Source of the DNA: Alphaproteobacteria bacterium
Lineage (GTDB): Bacteria > Pseudomonadota > Alphaproteobacteria > Rhodospirillales > Rhodospirillaceae
Direction: 5' to 3'
Length of the DNA: 20,321 bases
NCBI GenBank assembly: GCA_015228695.1
Contig: JADGDA010000016.1
Coordinates: forward strand, 1 to 20,321
Program-made: the position numbers and the translations under genes
The notes under the pieces: generated by a model
Databases searched by the model: none
Told to the model about the DNA's origin: nothing
The model's input: only the letters and a program-made list of their open reading frames with translations
Shown here: one piece after another, positions 7,496-15,449 of the stretch
How positions within the stretch are numbered: position 1 is the stretch's first letter
Layout of the letters: the number at the start of each line of letters is the position of its first letter

Positions 7496-8569
7496 TCAGG
7501 TGGCCCCGGAGGGAGTTTCCTGGCAGATGGCCCTGATCGCCTGCCAAGCGTCGGGGGAGGCGGCGTCGGTTCCCTCCCTCGATGTGGCGAGGGAGCGGAG
7601 TCGTTCATCGGTCGGCGGGTGGGTGGACAGGAAGGCGGCCACGGCCGGAACGTCTCCCTGTTCCCGGGCGATCCGTTTCAGGAAGTGACCCAGGCCGTCG
7701 CGGCGAAGCCCGCTTTTGCCCAGGATGGCGATGCCGGCGGCATCGGCCTCCCGCTCCGCCTCGCGGCTGTAGGACAGCCCCAGGAGCGACTGGGCCAGGG
7801 AGCCCGGCGTTCCGGCTCCGACGGCCGCCGTCCACACCAGCTTGAATCCGGCATCCCGCACCAGTTGCCGGGTGACGTGGCCCTTGGCGACATGGGCGAT
7901 TTCGTGGGCCAGGACCCCCGCCAGCTCGTTGGGGGAACGGGCCTTGTCGAGCAGGCCGCCCAGGACCACGATGTGGCGGCCGGGAAGGGCGAAGGCGTTG
8001 GGGATATCGCTGCGGAGGACGTGCAGGCGCAGGCCTTCCACGCCGGCGGTGGCGGCAAGGCGCGCGACCAGACGCTCGATGTACATCCGTCCCGGCTCGT
8101 CCCGGCATTCGCCCGCGCCCGGTCCGGCCAGCAGCAGGGAGGCCTCGGCATAGACGCGATCGCCCCAGGCGTCTTCCCAGGACCGGGGGACCAGCTTGGC
8201 GACGGCCGTTCCCAGCGCGGGCAGGGCGAGAACGAGGCCGGCGACGGCGAGAACGCTGGCCGCCGCCCAGCCCCACAATCCCCGCCTCCCCGGTCCCGGC
8301 TTCGGGCGCAGGGAGGGGGTGGCGGCCAGGAGCGCGGCGGCGGCCGTGGGATCGGTGACGGTCAGAATCGCGTCGGGCGTCTTGGTGCAGGACAGCCGCA
8401 AGCCCTCGCCCGGAACCGTGTCCAAGGGACGCAGATCGGCCACGGCCCAGATAGCGAGGGCGAGGCCGTCTTCTCCGGAGATGACCAGATGATGGGCGCC
8501 GATCTTCAACCCGACCCGATGGCGGGCGGCGGATAATCCGTCGCTGAAATATCCCTGGGAATCCGCCAC
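7496..8569 (-). CDS. M48 family metalloprotease, membrane-anchored
   Basis: The proposed product has 357 residues from a GTG at 8567-8569, two bases after the DUF898 stop. The open frame continues further upstream but there lies over the DUF898 gene and makes no recognisable protein. Residues about 5-75 are a small N-terminal domain of the kind found before bacterial M48 peptidases (YFSDGLSAARHRV, then GEDG and WAVADLR). A transmembrane segment covers about 100-122. The zinc site is HEIAH at 222-226 with a third ligand, Glu272, in EREAD; NAFALPG at 191-197 is also typical. The protease is likely to act on membrane or periplasmic proteins. The start has no strong ribosome-binding site, so coupling to the upstream gene is likely. 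DUF898-M48 neighbours are common in proteobacteria, but their joint role is unknown. Confidence 0.93.
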   Translation of the reverse strand: MADSQGYFSDGLSAARHRVGLKIGAHHLVISGEDGLALAIWAVADLRPLDTVPGEGLRLSCTKTPDAILTVTDPTAAAALLAATPSLRPKPGPGRRGLWGWAAASVLAVAGLVLALPALGTAVAKLVPRSWEDAWGDRVYAEASLLLAGPGAGECRDEPGRMYIERLVARLAATAGVEGLRLHVLRSDIPNAFALPGRHIVVLGGLLDKARSPNELAGVLAHEIAHVAKGHVTRQLVRDAGFKLVWTAAVGAGTPGSLAQSLLGLSYSREAEREADAAGIAILGKSGLRRDGLGHFLKRIAREQGDVPAVAAFLSTHPPTDERLRSLATSREGTDAASPDAWQAIRAICQETPSGAT

Positions 8570-8571
8570 CG

Positions 8572-9669
8572 TCAGATGTCCACGGAATCGAACATCTCCG
8601 CCAGACCCTCGCCGGACGCGGGGGCCGGCGCGGCTCCCTGGGCGATGGCGGCGAAATCGACCTCCCCGACCGGATGCAGACGGTCGCAGGCGAAACGCAG
8701 CGAGCGCGCGGCGGCGAATGGTCCGCCGAGTCCCAGGGTCAGCATGACCAGGAGCGCGTTTCCGAACAACAGCCGGAGAAGGGGCCAGAAGCGCACATCG
8801 AAGGAGAAACGGACGCCTTCGAACCTCAGCCCCTCGGCGAGGGTGCGCAGTTCCAACACCTTGTAGCTCAGCCAAGCGGGCAGCATCACCAGCATGAACA
8901 GGGGAAACGTCATGGTCAGGGCCAGATACGCCATCTGGTCCGCGGCGGGGATGCCCCCCGGAGGCTCCGCGACCGGAGCATACTGGGCGGCGATCAACCC
9001 CGGAATCCCCACGGCGAGGGTCACTCCGAGCGCGAACACCGTCCAGACCAGGAGGAATCGCGGATAGAGGTTGCGGACTCCGCCGTCGAAGTGAAACGCC
9101 TTGTTGCCGAAACGGGCCTGGTCCCACAGCCGCCGCCACAGGCCGACCCGCTGCACCGGATAGCTCAACCCCATCGTCGCGACGAGAATCAGGAGGAACA
9201 GCATCACCCAGAGCCCATAGGACCAGCCCTTGCCCTCCAGACCGAAACGGACGCCGCGCCAGCGGGTCCGGCTCAGCCGGTAGCGCGCGGCCCGGAAGAT
9301 CGCGACGCCGGGCAGATACATGGCCGCAGCGGTGAAGACGAAGAAGAGCGCGCCGGCCGCCGCGAGGTTTTCCTGTTCCACCAGCGCCTGCGCTGCGGCG
9401 TTGATGAGGAGGAGGGGGAGAAAAACGGTGACCAGGACCAGTAGGAAACCCTTGAACAGTTCGCCCCCGGTCCCCGTATAGTCGAGCCGCTCTCCCTGGA
9501 TCAGGGTGTGGTTCCACAGAAAACGGCGGATGTGGGTCTTGCCCCAGAACCGGTAGACGCCGAGGGTCAGGATGGTCAGGGCCAGATTCTTCAGGATGAG
9601 GGCGGCCAGGGGGGCGGCGGGGACATCCGTCGAAAAACTCACGGCCGGGGCTGGCGTGGCGTCGGTCAT
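8572..9669 (-). CDS. DUF898 (YjgN-like) multi-pass membrane protein
   Basis: This 365-residue protein has several hydrophobic segments and the DUF898 signature: LTLGVYRFWGKTHIRRFLWN near the N-terminus, then DYTGTGGELFKGFL, with a second copy-like pattern later (GVRFGLEGKGWSYG, RLWDQARFGNKAFHFDGG). The protein should lie in the inner membrane; the biochemical role of the family is not known to me. The ATG at 9667-9669 follows GGGGGAG at good spacing. It is followed directly by the M48 protease gene, and divergently faces the acuI-type gene across 99 bases in which no convincing promoter was found. Confidence 0.92.
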   Translation of the reverse strand: MTDATPAPAVSFSTDVPAAPLAALILKNLALTILTLGVYRFWGKTHIRRFLWNHTLIQGERLDYTGTGGELFKGFLLVLVTVFLPLLLINAAAQALVEQENLAAAGALFFVFTAAAMYLPGVAIFRAARYRLSRTRWRGVRFGLEGKGWSYGLWVMLFLLILVATMGLSYPVQRVGLWRRLWDQARFGNKAFHFDGGVRNLYPRFLLVWTVFALGVTLAVGIPGLIAAQYAPVAEPPGGIPAADQMAYLALTMTFPLFMLVMLPAWLSYKVLELRTLAEGLRFEGVRFSFDVRFWPLLRLLFGNALLVMLTLGLGGPFAAARSLRFACDRLHPVGEVDFAAIAQGAAPAPASGEGLAEMFDSVDI

Positions 9670-9768
9670 GGTGTCTCCCCCGTTGTGTGGCCCTGGTGGT
9701 CAGGGTGCGCCCGCTCTACCGGACCGGTCAAGCGTGGCGGGGCAAAGGTTGGGAAAGGGACGGTCGGG

Positions 9769-10773
9769 ATGATGGAATCCAACGGTTTTCGCGCTCTTGT
9801 GCTGCACGAGTCGGAGGGTCGGGTCTCCGCCTCCCTGGAAACGCTTCCCGAATCGGCGTTGCCGGAGGGCGACGTGCTGGTGCGGGTCGCCTATTCGACT
9901 CTCAATTACAAGGACGGGTTGATTCTCCGTGGCCTGGGCCGTCTGGTGCGCCACTATCCGCATGTGCCGGGAGTGGATTTTTCCGGGACGGTGGAAGCCT
10001 CGGCCTCACCCCGCTTCAAACCCGGAGACCAAGTGTTGCTGACCGGTTGGCGCGTCGGCGAGGGCCACTGGGGCGGTTATGCCCAAAAGGCGCGGGTCAG
10101 GGCCGGGTGGCTGACTCCACTGCCGGCGGGATTGACCTTGAAACGGGCGATGGCGCTGGGCACGGCGGGCTTTACCGCCATGCTGGCGATCCTCGCGCTG
10201 GAGGAACACGGCCTTTCCCCCGACGCCGAGGGGGAGGTTCTGGTGACCGGCGCGGCGGGCGGCCTGGGCGGGGTCGCGGTGGCGGTGCTCTCCCACCTCG
10301 GCTATCGGGTCGCGGCCTCGACCGGGCGGCCGGAAAGCCACGATTACCTGCGCTTTCTGGGGGCGGAAACGATCATCGGGCGTGAAGAAATCGCCGGGCC
10401 TCCATCCAAGCCCCTTCTTCCCGAACGATGGGTTGGGTGCATTGATTCGGTGGGAGGCGCTCCCCTCGCGCAGGTCATCTCCGCGATGCGTTACGGCTGT
10501 TCGGTGGCCGCCTGCGGCAATGTGGCCGGGAACGAGGTTCCCGCCTCGGTGCTCCCGTTTCTTCTGCGCGGGGTCAACCTGCTGGGAATCAACTCGGTCC
10601 CGGTGCCGTCGCCCCGGCGGGAGCAGGCGTGGGAGAGGCTGGCGCGGGACTTGCCTATGGACCGCCTCGACGCCATGACGACGACCGCCCCGCTGGCCGA
10701 CCTCCCCATTCTGGCCGAGCGGATCGGCAAGGGAGAGGTGCGCGGGCGGGTCGTCATCGACGTGAACGTCTGA
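9769..10773 (+). CDS. acuI: Acrylyl-CoA reductase AcuI/YhdH-type (MDR family)
   Basis: The product has 334 residues (333 if the second of two adjacent ATGs is used); AAAGGGA lies 8 bases before the first. It is a medium-chain dehydrogenase/reductase without the zinc motifs of alcohol dehydrogenases. Landmarks are STLNYKDGLI and HVPGVDFSGTV in the N-terminal catalytic half, the NADPH-site glycine motif TGAAGGLGG at 160-168, and the C-terminal LLGINSVPVP, where VP..RR is typical of YhdH/AcuI. Known members reduce acrylyl-CoA to propionyl-CoA with NADPH, in 3-hydroxypropionate or DMSP metabolism and in acrylate detoxification. It stands alone on the plus strand, diverging from DUF898 and converging on the Sel1 gene across 13 bases. 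The AcuI-versus-generic-quinone-reductase choice rests on these motifs. Confidence 0.9.
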   Translation: MMESNGFRALVLHESEGRVSASLETLPESALPEGDVLVRVAYSTLNYKDGLILRGLGRLVRHYPHVPGVDFSGTVEASASPRFKPGDQVLLTGWRVGEGHWGGYAQKARVRAGWLTPLPAGLTLKRAMALGTAGFTAMLAILALEEHGLSPDAEGEVLVTGAAGGLGGVAVAVLSHLGYRVAASTGRPESHDYLRFLGAETIIGREEIAGPPSKPLLPERWVGCIDSVGGAPLAQVISAMRYGCSVAACGNVAGNEVPASVLPFLLRGVNLLGINSVPVPSPRREQAWERLARDLPMDRLDAMTTTAPLADLPILAERIGKGEVRGRVVIDVNV

Positions 10774-10786
10774 AAGGCGGCCTGGG

Positions 10787-11290
10787 CTATTCCCCGTTCT
10801 TTCCGGCGTCGAGCTGCTTCAACACCGGCTTGATGCTGGATTCGATCTGGGCGGTCAGCTCCGGGGGGAGTTGCGGGACCAGCCGGTCGCGGATACGGCG
10901 GGCCTCGGCCCGGTCCGCCTCGGCGGTGGAGAGGTGCTCGGCGACCAGCAGCCAATAATAGGCGTTGGACGCATCGAAAGGGGCGACGTGGCCGCCGCGC
11001 TTGTTGGCGATGGCGCGGTCGGCGTACATCCCCGCCAGGGCAAGCTGCCCCTTGGGGTGCCGCCGTTGCGCCGCCGCCAGCAGCCACCGCTCGGCCTCGT
11101 CCCCGTTCCGGCGTTCGAGCTGGAGCACGCCGAGGGCATACTGGGCCTCCACGTCTCCGCGCTTGGCGGACCTCTCCAGGTCCTCGACCGTCACTTCTCC
11201 CGTGGGCACCGGAACGGCCGTTTGGGCGTTTGCCACGGCCGTCGCCGCCGCCAGCACCGCCGCAGCCAGTGTCATCGTCCATCGCGCCAT
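10787..11290 (-). CDS. Secreted Sel1/TPR-like repeat protein
   Basis: The product is 167 residues, with a signal peptide to about residue 22 (AVANA before QTAV). The ATG at 11288-11290 has AGGGGAGAG upstream. Residues about 35-120 show Sel1-type helical repeats: LERSAKRGDVEAQYALGVLQ, then DEAERWLLAAAQRRHPKGQ and LALAGMYADR, ending with AYYWLLVAEHLS. Such repeats act as protein-binding scaffolds, often in the periplasm. It is the last gene of the seven-gene run from dnaB, 17 bases after fmt, and has no catalytic motif. The partner is unknown. No clear terminator follows; it converges with the reductase gene. Confidence 0.85.
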   Translation of the reverse strand: MARWTMTLAAAVLAAATAVANAQTAVPVPTGEVTVEDLERSAKRGDVEAQYALGVLQLERRNGDEAERWLLAAAQRRHPKGQLALAGMYADRAIANKRGGHVAPFDASNAYYWLLVAEHLSTAEADRAEARRIRDRLVPQLPPELTAQIESSIKPVLKQLDAGKNGE

Positions 11291-11307
11291 TGCCGCTCTC
11301 CCCTGAA

Positions 11308-12237
11308 TTACAACATGGTACCCTTCGACAACGGATATCCGCGCAGGAAAACGTCGGCGTCCATGGCGGATTTCCCCGGCCGCTGCACACGGGTGAGGCG
11401 CAAGGCGCCGGTCCCGCAGGCGATGGAAAGGTGGTCGTCGAGGACCCGTCCCGGTTCCCCCCCTTGATCCATGGGCAGGGCGTCCAGGACGCGGATGCGG
11501 GTTCCCCGGTGTTCGAACCAGGAGCCGGGCCAGGGCGAGAGGCCCCGGACCATCCGTTCCAGCTCGGCGGCGGGGCGGGTCCAGTCGAGGCGTCCCTCGT
11601 TCCGGTCCAGCTTGGCGGCATAGGTCGCGCCGTCGGGTTGGGGGAGGTCGGGCAGGGTGCCGGCGACAAGGCCGTCCAGGGCCTCCAGGACCAGACGGGC
11701 CCCCAGGGGGGCCAGTTGATCGTGCAGAGTGCCGGCGGTGGTTCTGTCGGTGATCGGAATCCTTTCCGCGAGCAGGATCGGCCCGGTGTCCAGACCCGCA
11801 TCCATGCGCATGATGGTGATTCCGCTTTCGGTGTCGCCGGCCATGACCGCGCGGTGAATCGGGGCCGCGCCGCGCCAGCGCGGCAACAACGAGGCGTGAA
11901 CGTTGACGCATCCGAGCCGGGGAGCGTCGAGGATCGGGCGCGGCAGGATCAGGCCGTAGGCCGCGACCACGGCGACGTCGGCTCCCAGGGCGGCAAAGGC
12001 CGCCTGCTCGTCGGGCGACTTGAGGCTGACGGGGGTGCGGACGGGAATGCCCCGGGCAAGGGCAAGCTCGTGCACCGGTCCCGGCCGTTCCCTGTGCCCA
12101 CGTCCGGCGGGGCGGGGGGGTTGGCTGTAAACGCAGATCACCTCGTGGCGTTCGCACAGGGCGCGGAGGCTGACGGCCGCGAAGTCGGGCGTGCCCATGA
12201 ACACGACCTTGATCCGCGTCCCGTTCGTCTCCGCCAT
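11308..12237 (-). CDS. fmt: Methionyl-tRNA formyltransferase
   Basis: The 309-residue enzyme formylates the methionine on initiator tRNA using 10-formyltetrahydrofolate. The N-terminal domain has [10 protein letters not shown] at 11-20, the catalytic triad residues Asn112, His114 and Asp150 ([17 protein letters not shown] and [11 protein letters not shown]), and the C-terminal tRNA-contacting domain includes [14 protein letters not shown]. Length matches the family. The start ATG shares one base with the def stop (TGATG at 12239-12235), so it is translationally coupled to def, the usual partner that later removes the formyl group. Confidence 0.98.
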   Translation of the reverse strand: MAETNGTRIKVVFMGTPDFAAVSLRALCERHEVICVYSQPPRPAGRGHRERPGPVHELALARGIPVRTPVSLKSPDEQAAFAALGADVAVVAAYGLILPRPILDAPRLGCVNVHASLLPRWRGAAPIHRAVMAGDTESGITIMRMDAGLDTGPILLAERIPITDRTTAGTLHDQLAPLGARLVLEALDGLVAGTLPDLPQPDGATYAAKLDRNEGRLDWTRPAAELERMVRGLSPWPGSWFEHRGTRIRVLDALPMDQGGEPGRVLDDHLSIACGTGALRLTRVQRPGKSAMDADVFLRGYPLSKGTML

Positions 12238-12761
12238 CAGAGGGCCGAGGGTTGCTTCGTCCGGCGGGCCTTGAACAGCCGCCGCAGGACGATGTCGCGC
12301 TTGAGCTTGGAGATGCGATCCACGAACAGGACGCCGTCCAGGTGGTCCATCTCGTGGAGAATCACGGTTGCCAGCATGTTGGCGGCCTCCATTTCCCGGG
12401 TTTCGTTCCGGTGATCCAGATAACGCACCCGGATGCGGCGGGGCCGCTCCACGTCGGCATACTGCTCGGGGACGGACAGGCATCCCTCGTTGCTGACCTG
12501 GATCTCGCCGGAGGCCCAGAGGACCTCGGGGTTGGCCATGCGCAAGGGAGCCCTCGGCGCGCCCTCGGGCGCGATGTCCGCGACGATCACCCGCCGCGAT
12601 ACACCCACCTGCGGCGCGGCAAGGCCGATTCCGGGGGCCGCGTACATCGTCTCCAGCATATCCTCCATGAGGCGGACGACGGACTCGTCCACCCGCTCCA
12701 CCGGCTCCGCCTTCACTTTCAGGCGGGGATCGGGAATCTCGATGATGGTCAATTTGGACAT
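12237..12761 (-). CDS. def: Peptide deformylase
   Basis: The 174-residue metalloenzyme removes the N-formyl group from new proteins. All three family motifs are present: GIGLAAPQ at 44-51, EGCLS with metal ligand Cys94, and HEMDH at 136-140 with two metal histidines and the catalytic glutamate. The gene begins 15 bases after mlaF and overlaps fmt by one base, the common def-fmt arrangement. The ribosome-binding site (AGGGA) is set rather far from the ATG at 12759-12761. Confidence 0.98.
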   Translation of the reverse strand: MSKLTIIEIPDPRLKVKAEPVERVDESVVRLMEDMLETMYAAPGIGLAAPQVGVSRRVIVADIAPEGAPRAPLRMANPEVLWASGEIQVSNEGCLSVPEQYADVERPRRIRVRYLDHRNETREMEAANMLATVILHEMDHLDGVLFVDRISKLKRDIVLRRLFKARRTKQPSAL

Positions 12762-12776
12762 GGCGGCAACCGTCCC

Positions 12777-13547
12777 TTACAGCCGCACTTCCATCCGGAT
12801 CGGCCCCTCGGCGCGTCCGTTGACGAACTGATCCACATGGGGGTTGCCGGAGGCGTAGACCTCCGAGGCCGGTCCCACCCAGATCAGCTTGCCTTTGTAC
12901 AACATGGCGATGCGGTCGGCGATTTTCCGCGCCGAAGCCATGTCGTGGGTGATCGACAGGGCCGTGGCGCCGGTCTCCTTCACGGTCTTGACAATCAGTT
13001 CGTTGATGACGTCGGCCATGATCGGGTCGAGACCGGTGGTCGGCTCGTCGAAAAAGATGATCTCGGGGTCCGTGGCGATGGCGCGGGCGAGACCCACCCG
13101 TTTCTGCATGCCGCCCGACAACTCCGCCGGAGAGAGGCCGGCCACGTCCGCCGTCAACCCCACCTGGGCCATTTTTTCGAGCGCGATGGCTCTCGCTTTC
13201 TCCCGCTCCATGCGCCGGCCCTGGATCAGGCCGAAGGCGACGTTTTCCCAGACCGTGAGGCTGTCGAACAGGGCCGCGCCCTGGAACAGCATGCCGAATT
13301 TCCGGACGACGGCCTCGCGCTCGCGGGAACGCATCCGGGTCACCTCCTCGCCGTCCACCTGGATCGATCCCTTGTCGGGCTGCAACAGCCCGAGAATGCA
13401 TTTCAGCATCACCGACTTGCCGGTGCCCGATCCACCGATCACCACCACCGACTCCCCGCGCCCGACCTCAAGATCGATGCCGTCCAGCACCTGCTTGGAG
13501 CCGAACGCCTTGTACACGGCCTGGAGCTTGATCTTGGGAACGGTCAT
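12777..13547 (-). CDS. mlaF: ABC transporter ATPase of the Mla phospholipid system
   Basis: This 256-residue ATPase has Walker A GGSGTGKS at 38-45, signature [14 protein letters not shown], Walker [14 protein letters not shown] and a switch histidine in SITHDM. The MlaF-type stretch [25 protein letters not shown] follows the Q-loop. It should drive lipid movement between the two membranes with MlaE in the inner membrane. The start overlaps the mlaE stop by 4 bases (ATGA). The substrate-binding MlaD gene, often next in line, is missing here; def follows instead. Confidence 0.94.
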   Translation of the reverse strand: MTVPKIKLQAVYKAFGSKQVLDGIDLEVGRGESVVVIGGSGTGKSVMLKCILGLLQPDKGSIQVDGEEVTRMRSREREAVVRKFGMLFQGAALFDSLTVWENVAFGLIQGRRMEREKARAIALEKMAQVGLTADVAGLSPAELSGGMQKRVGLARAIATDPEIIFFDEPTTGLDPIMADVINELIVKTVKETGATALSITHDMASARKIADRIAMLYKGKLIWVGPASEVYASGNPHVDQFVNGRAEGPIRMEVRL

Positions 13548-14326
13548 TTTGCGAAAAACAACTCGGTGATGGCGTAGTTGAAAGTCAGGATCAGGATCGA
13601 GGCCGAGACCACCGCGTTGGTGGTCGCGGTTCCGACACCCTGAGCCCCCCCCTTGGAGTAAAAGCCGTGGTAGCAGCCCATCAGCGCGACGATGAACCCG
13701 AAAACCGCCGCCTTGACCAAGCCGGAGACCACGTCCAGGGTCTCCAAGTATTCCCAGGTGCGGTTGATGTAGTTGGAGGGGTTGAAACCCAGCTTGTAGG
13801 TGCCGATCAGATAACCGCCGAACACGCCGATGATGTCGCCCACCAGAACCAGCAGGGGCAGCATCAGGAATCCCGCGATCAGCCGGGGCGCCAGCAGGTA
13901 TTTGTACGGATTGGTGGAGAGCGTGGTCAGGGCGTCGATCTGCTCCGTCACCCGCATGGTGCCGATTTCGGCCGCCATGGCGGCGCCGATCCGCCCCGCC
14001 ACCATCAGCCCCGCCAGGACCGGCCCAAGTTCCCGGGTGATGGAGATCACCACCACCGTCGCCACCGCTCCCTCGGCGGCGAAGCGGGCGAACCCGGTGT
14101 GGCTTTGCAGGGCCAGCACCATTCCGGAAAAGATCGTCGTCAGCCCGACCACCGGCAGGGAATAATAACCGATCTCGACCATCTGCCGGCCGATCAGACG
14201 CGGAAAGAAGGGCGGCCGGACGCAGTGGGACACCGCCCGGAGCGTGAACAGCGACATCCTCCCCGTGTGGCGGAGGAAGGTGATGAAGATGCCGCCGACC
14301 AGGGTGACGAAGTCAAGCACGTTCAT
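13544..14326 (-). CDS. mlaE: ABC transporter permease of the Mla phospholipid system
   Basis: The product is 260 residues from the ATG at 14324-14326, chosen over an upstream in-frame TTG because GAGAAAGAGG sits just before it. The hallmark ELGPVLAGLMVAGRIGAAMA segment followed by EIGTMRVTEQIDAL, and four to six membrane segments, identify the MlaE/YrbE family, which forms the inner-membrane core that handles phospholipid transport for outer-membrane asymmetry. The gene start lies 14 bases inside the end of alr, and the stop overlaps mlaF, so alr, mlaE and mlaF are probably translated in sequence. Confidence 0.95.
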   Translation of the reverse strand: MNVLDFVTLVGGIFITFLRHTGRMSLFTLRAVSHCVRPPFFPRLIGRQMVEIGYYSLPVVGLTTIFSGMVLALQSHTGFARFAAEGAVATVVVISITRELGPVLAGLMVAGRIGAAMAAEIGTMRVTEQIDALTTLSTNPYKYLLAPRLIAGFLMLPLLVLVGDIIGVFGGYLIGTYKLGFNPSNYINRTWEYLETLDVVSGLVKAAVFGFIVALMGCYHGFYSKGGAQGVGTATTNAVVSASILILTFNYAITELFFAK

Positions 14327-15440
14327 GCGCCTCTTTCTCACCCACGTAGCGGCGGTGGTATCGGTTTCCAAGCGAGGTCAGGATTTCGTAGCCGATGGTT
14401 CCCGCCTGGGCGGCAAGGGCGTCCACGGTGTGTCGCGGTCCGATCAACTCGATGACGGCCCCCGGCCTGGCGGCGTCCTCGGGCGCGGCCGACACGTCGA
14501 AGGTTGCCAAGTCCATGGAAACCCTTCCCACCAAAGGCACCCGGAGATCACCAAGATATCCGCTGCCGCGATTGCCAAGGGAGCGCAGATACCCGTCCGC
14601 GTACCCCACGGCAACGGTCGCGATCCGTTCCTTGCCGGCGGCGCGGTGGGTCGCACCATAGCCAACGCTCTGGGGGGTGTCAATCTCCCGAACCTGGATG
14701 ATCTTCCCCTCCAAGCGGACGGTCGGCGCCATCGGATTGGGATGGTCCGGGGTCGGGTTGACGCCGTACAGGGCGGCGCCGGGACGGGCGAGGTCGAACA
14801 GCCAGTCCGGCCCGAGAAACATCCCCGACGAGTTGGCGAGGCTCCTCCCCGGTCCGGGGAACCGTGCCGCAATCGCCGAGAAATCCCGGAGCTGCGTCCG
14901 GTTCAGGGGATGGGCGGGATCGTCGGCGCAGGCGAGGTGGCTGGCCAGAAGGACCAGCCGGAGCCCGTCCAGTTTCCGGCGGTCGTCCGCCAGGGCCAGG
15001 GCGTCGGCCGGAGCCAGCCCCAGGCGCGCCATGCCGGTATCCACATGCAGGGCAGCCTCCAGGGGGAGGCCGCCCCTTTGCGCCGCGAAACGCCCCCAGC
15101 GCTCGATCTGATCGGGGGCATTGAGCACGGGGGTCAGGCGATGGGCGAGGAAATCGGATTCGGTGCCGGGAGCCGGGCCATGAAACACGAAGATCGCGAC
15201 CGAGGGCAGGAGGCTCCGCAGACGGACGCCCTCCTCGACGTGGGCGACGAAAAAGGTGCGGCATCCCGCCGCCGCCAGTGCCGGAGCGACCTTGCCGGCC
15301 CCCAGTCCGTAGGCGTCGGCCTTGACCACGGCGGCACACTCCGATCCCGCCGGCAAACGATCGTTCAGCCGCCGCCAATTGGCGGCCACGGCGTCAAGAT
15401 CGACGGTCAAAACGGCTCCGGCCCGATCAGGAGAAGTCAT
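14313..15440 (-). CDS. alr: Alanine racemase
   Basis: The 375-residue enzyme is PLP-dependent and makes D-alanine for peptidoglycan. Lys40 in VVKADAYGLG is the PLP lysine, and Tyr261 in VGYGATHRA is the second catalytic base; HVDTGMARLG, SSGMF and RPGAALYG are further family landmarks, with GRVSMD in the C-terminal barrel. It lies 9 bases after dnaB, a pairing common in alphaproteobacteria, and overlaps mlaE by 14 bases. The ribosome-binding site is weak. Confidence 0.97.
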   Translation of the reverse strand: MTSPDRAGAVLTVDLDAVAANWRRLNDRLPAGSECAAVVKADAYGLGAGKVAPALAAAGCRTFFVAHVEEGVRLRSLLPSVAIFVFHGPAPGTESDFLAHRLTPVLNAPDQIERWGRFAAQRGGLPLEAALHVDTGMARLGLAPADALALADDRRKLDGLRLVLLASHLACADDPAHPLNRTQLRDFSAIAARFPGPGRSLANSSGMFLGPDWLFDLARPGAALYGVNPTPDHPNPMAPTVRLEGKIIQVREIDTPQSVGYGATHRAAGKERIATVAVGYADGYLRSLGNRGSGYLGDLRVPLVGRVSMDLATFDVSAAPEDAARPGAVIELIGPRHTVDALAAQAGTIGYEILTSLGNRYHRRYVGEKEAHERA

Positions 15441-15449
15441 ATCAGGTTC

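Noticed and set aside
8570..9517. In-frame N-terminal extension of the M48 protease over the DUF898 gene
   Set aside because: The extension is Arg/Gly/Pro-rich with no family match and lies antiphase over a well-conserved membrane protein; the GTG at 8569 gives the normal M48 layout.
12777..13547. MlaF-type ATPase as partner of the orphan ABC-2 permease
   Set aside because: It overlaps mlaE and has MlaF features; ABC-2 permeases use a different ATPase subfamily.
14327..14371. Longer MlaE starting at an upstream TTG
   Set aside because: The ATG at 14326 has a good ribosome-binding site and gives the usual MlaE length; the TTG would deepen the overlap with alr.
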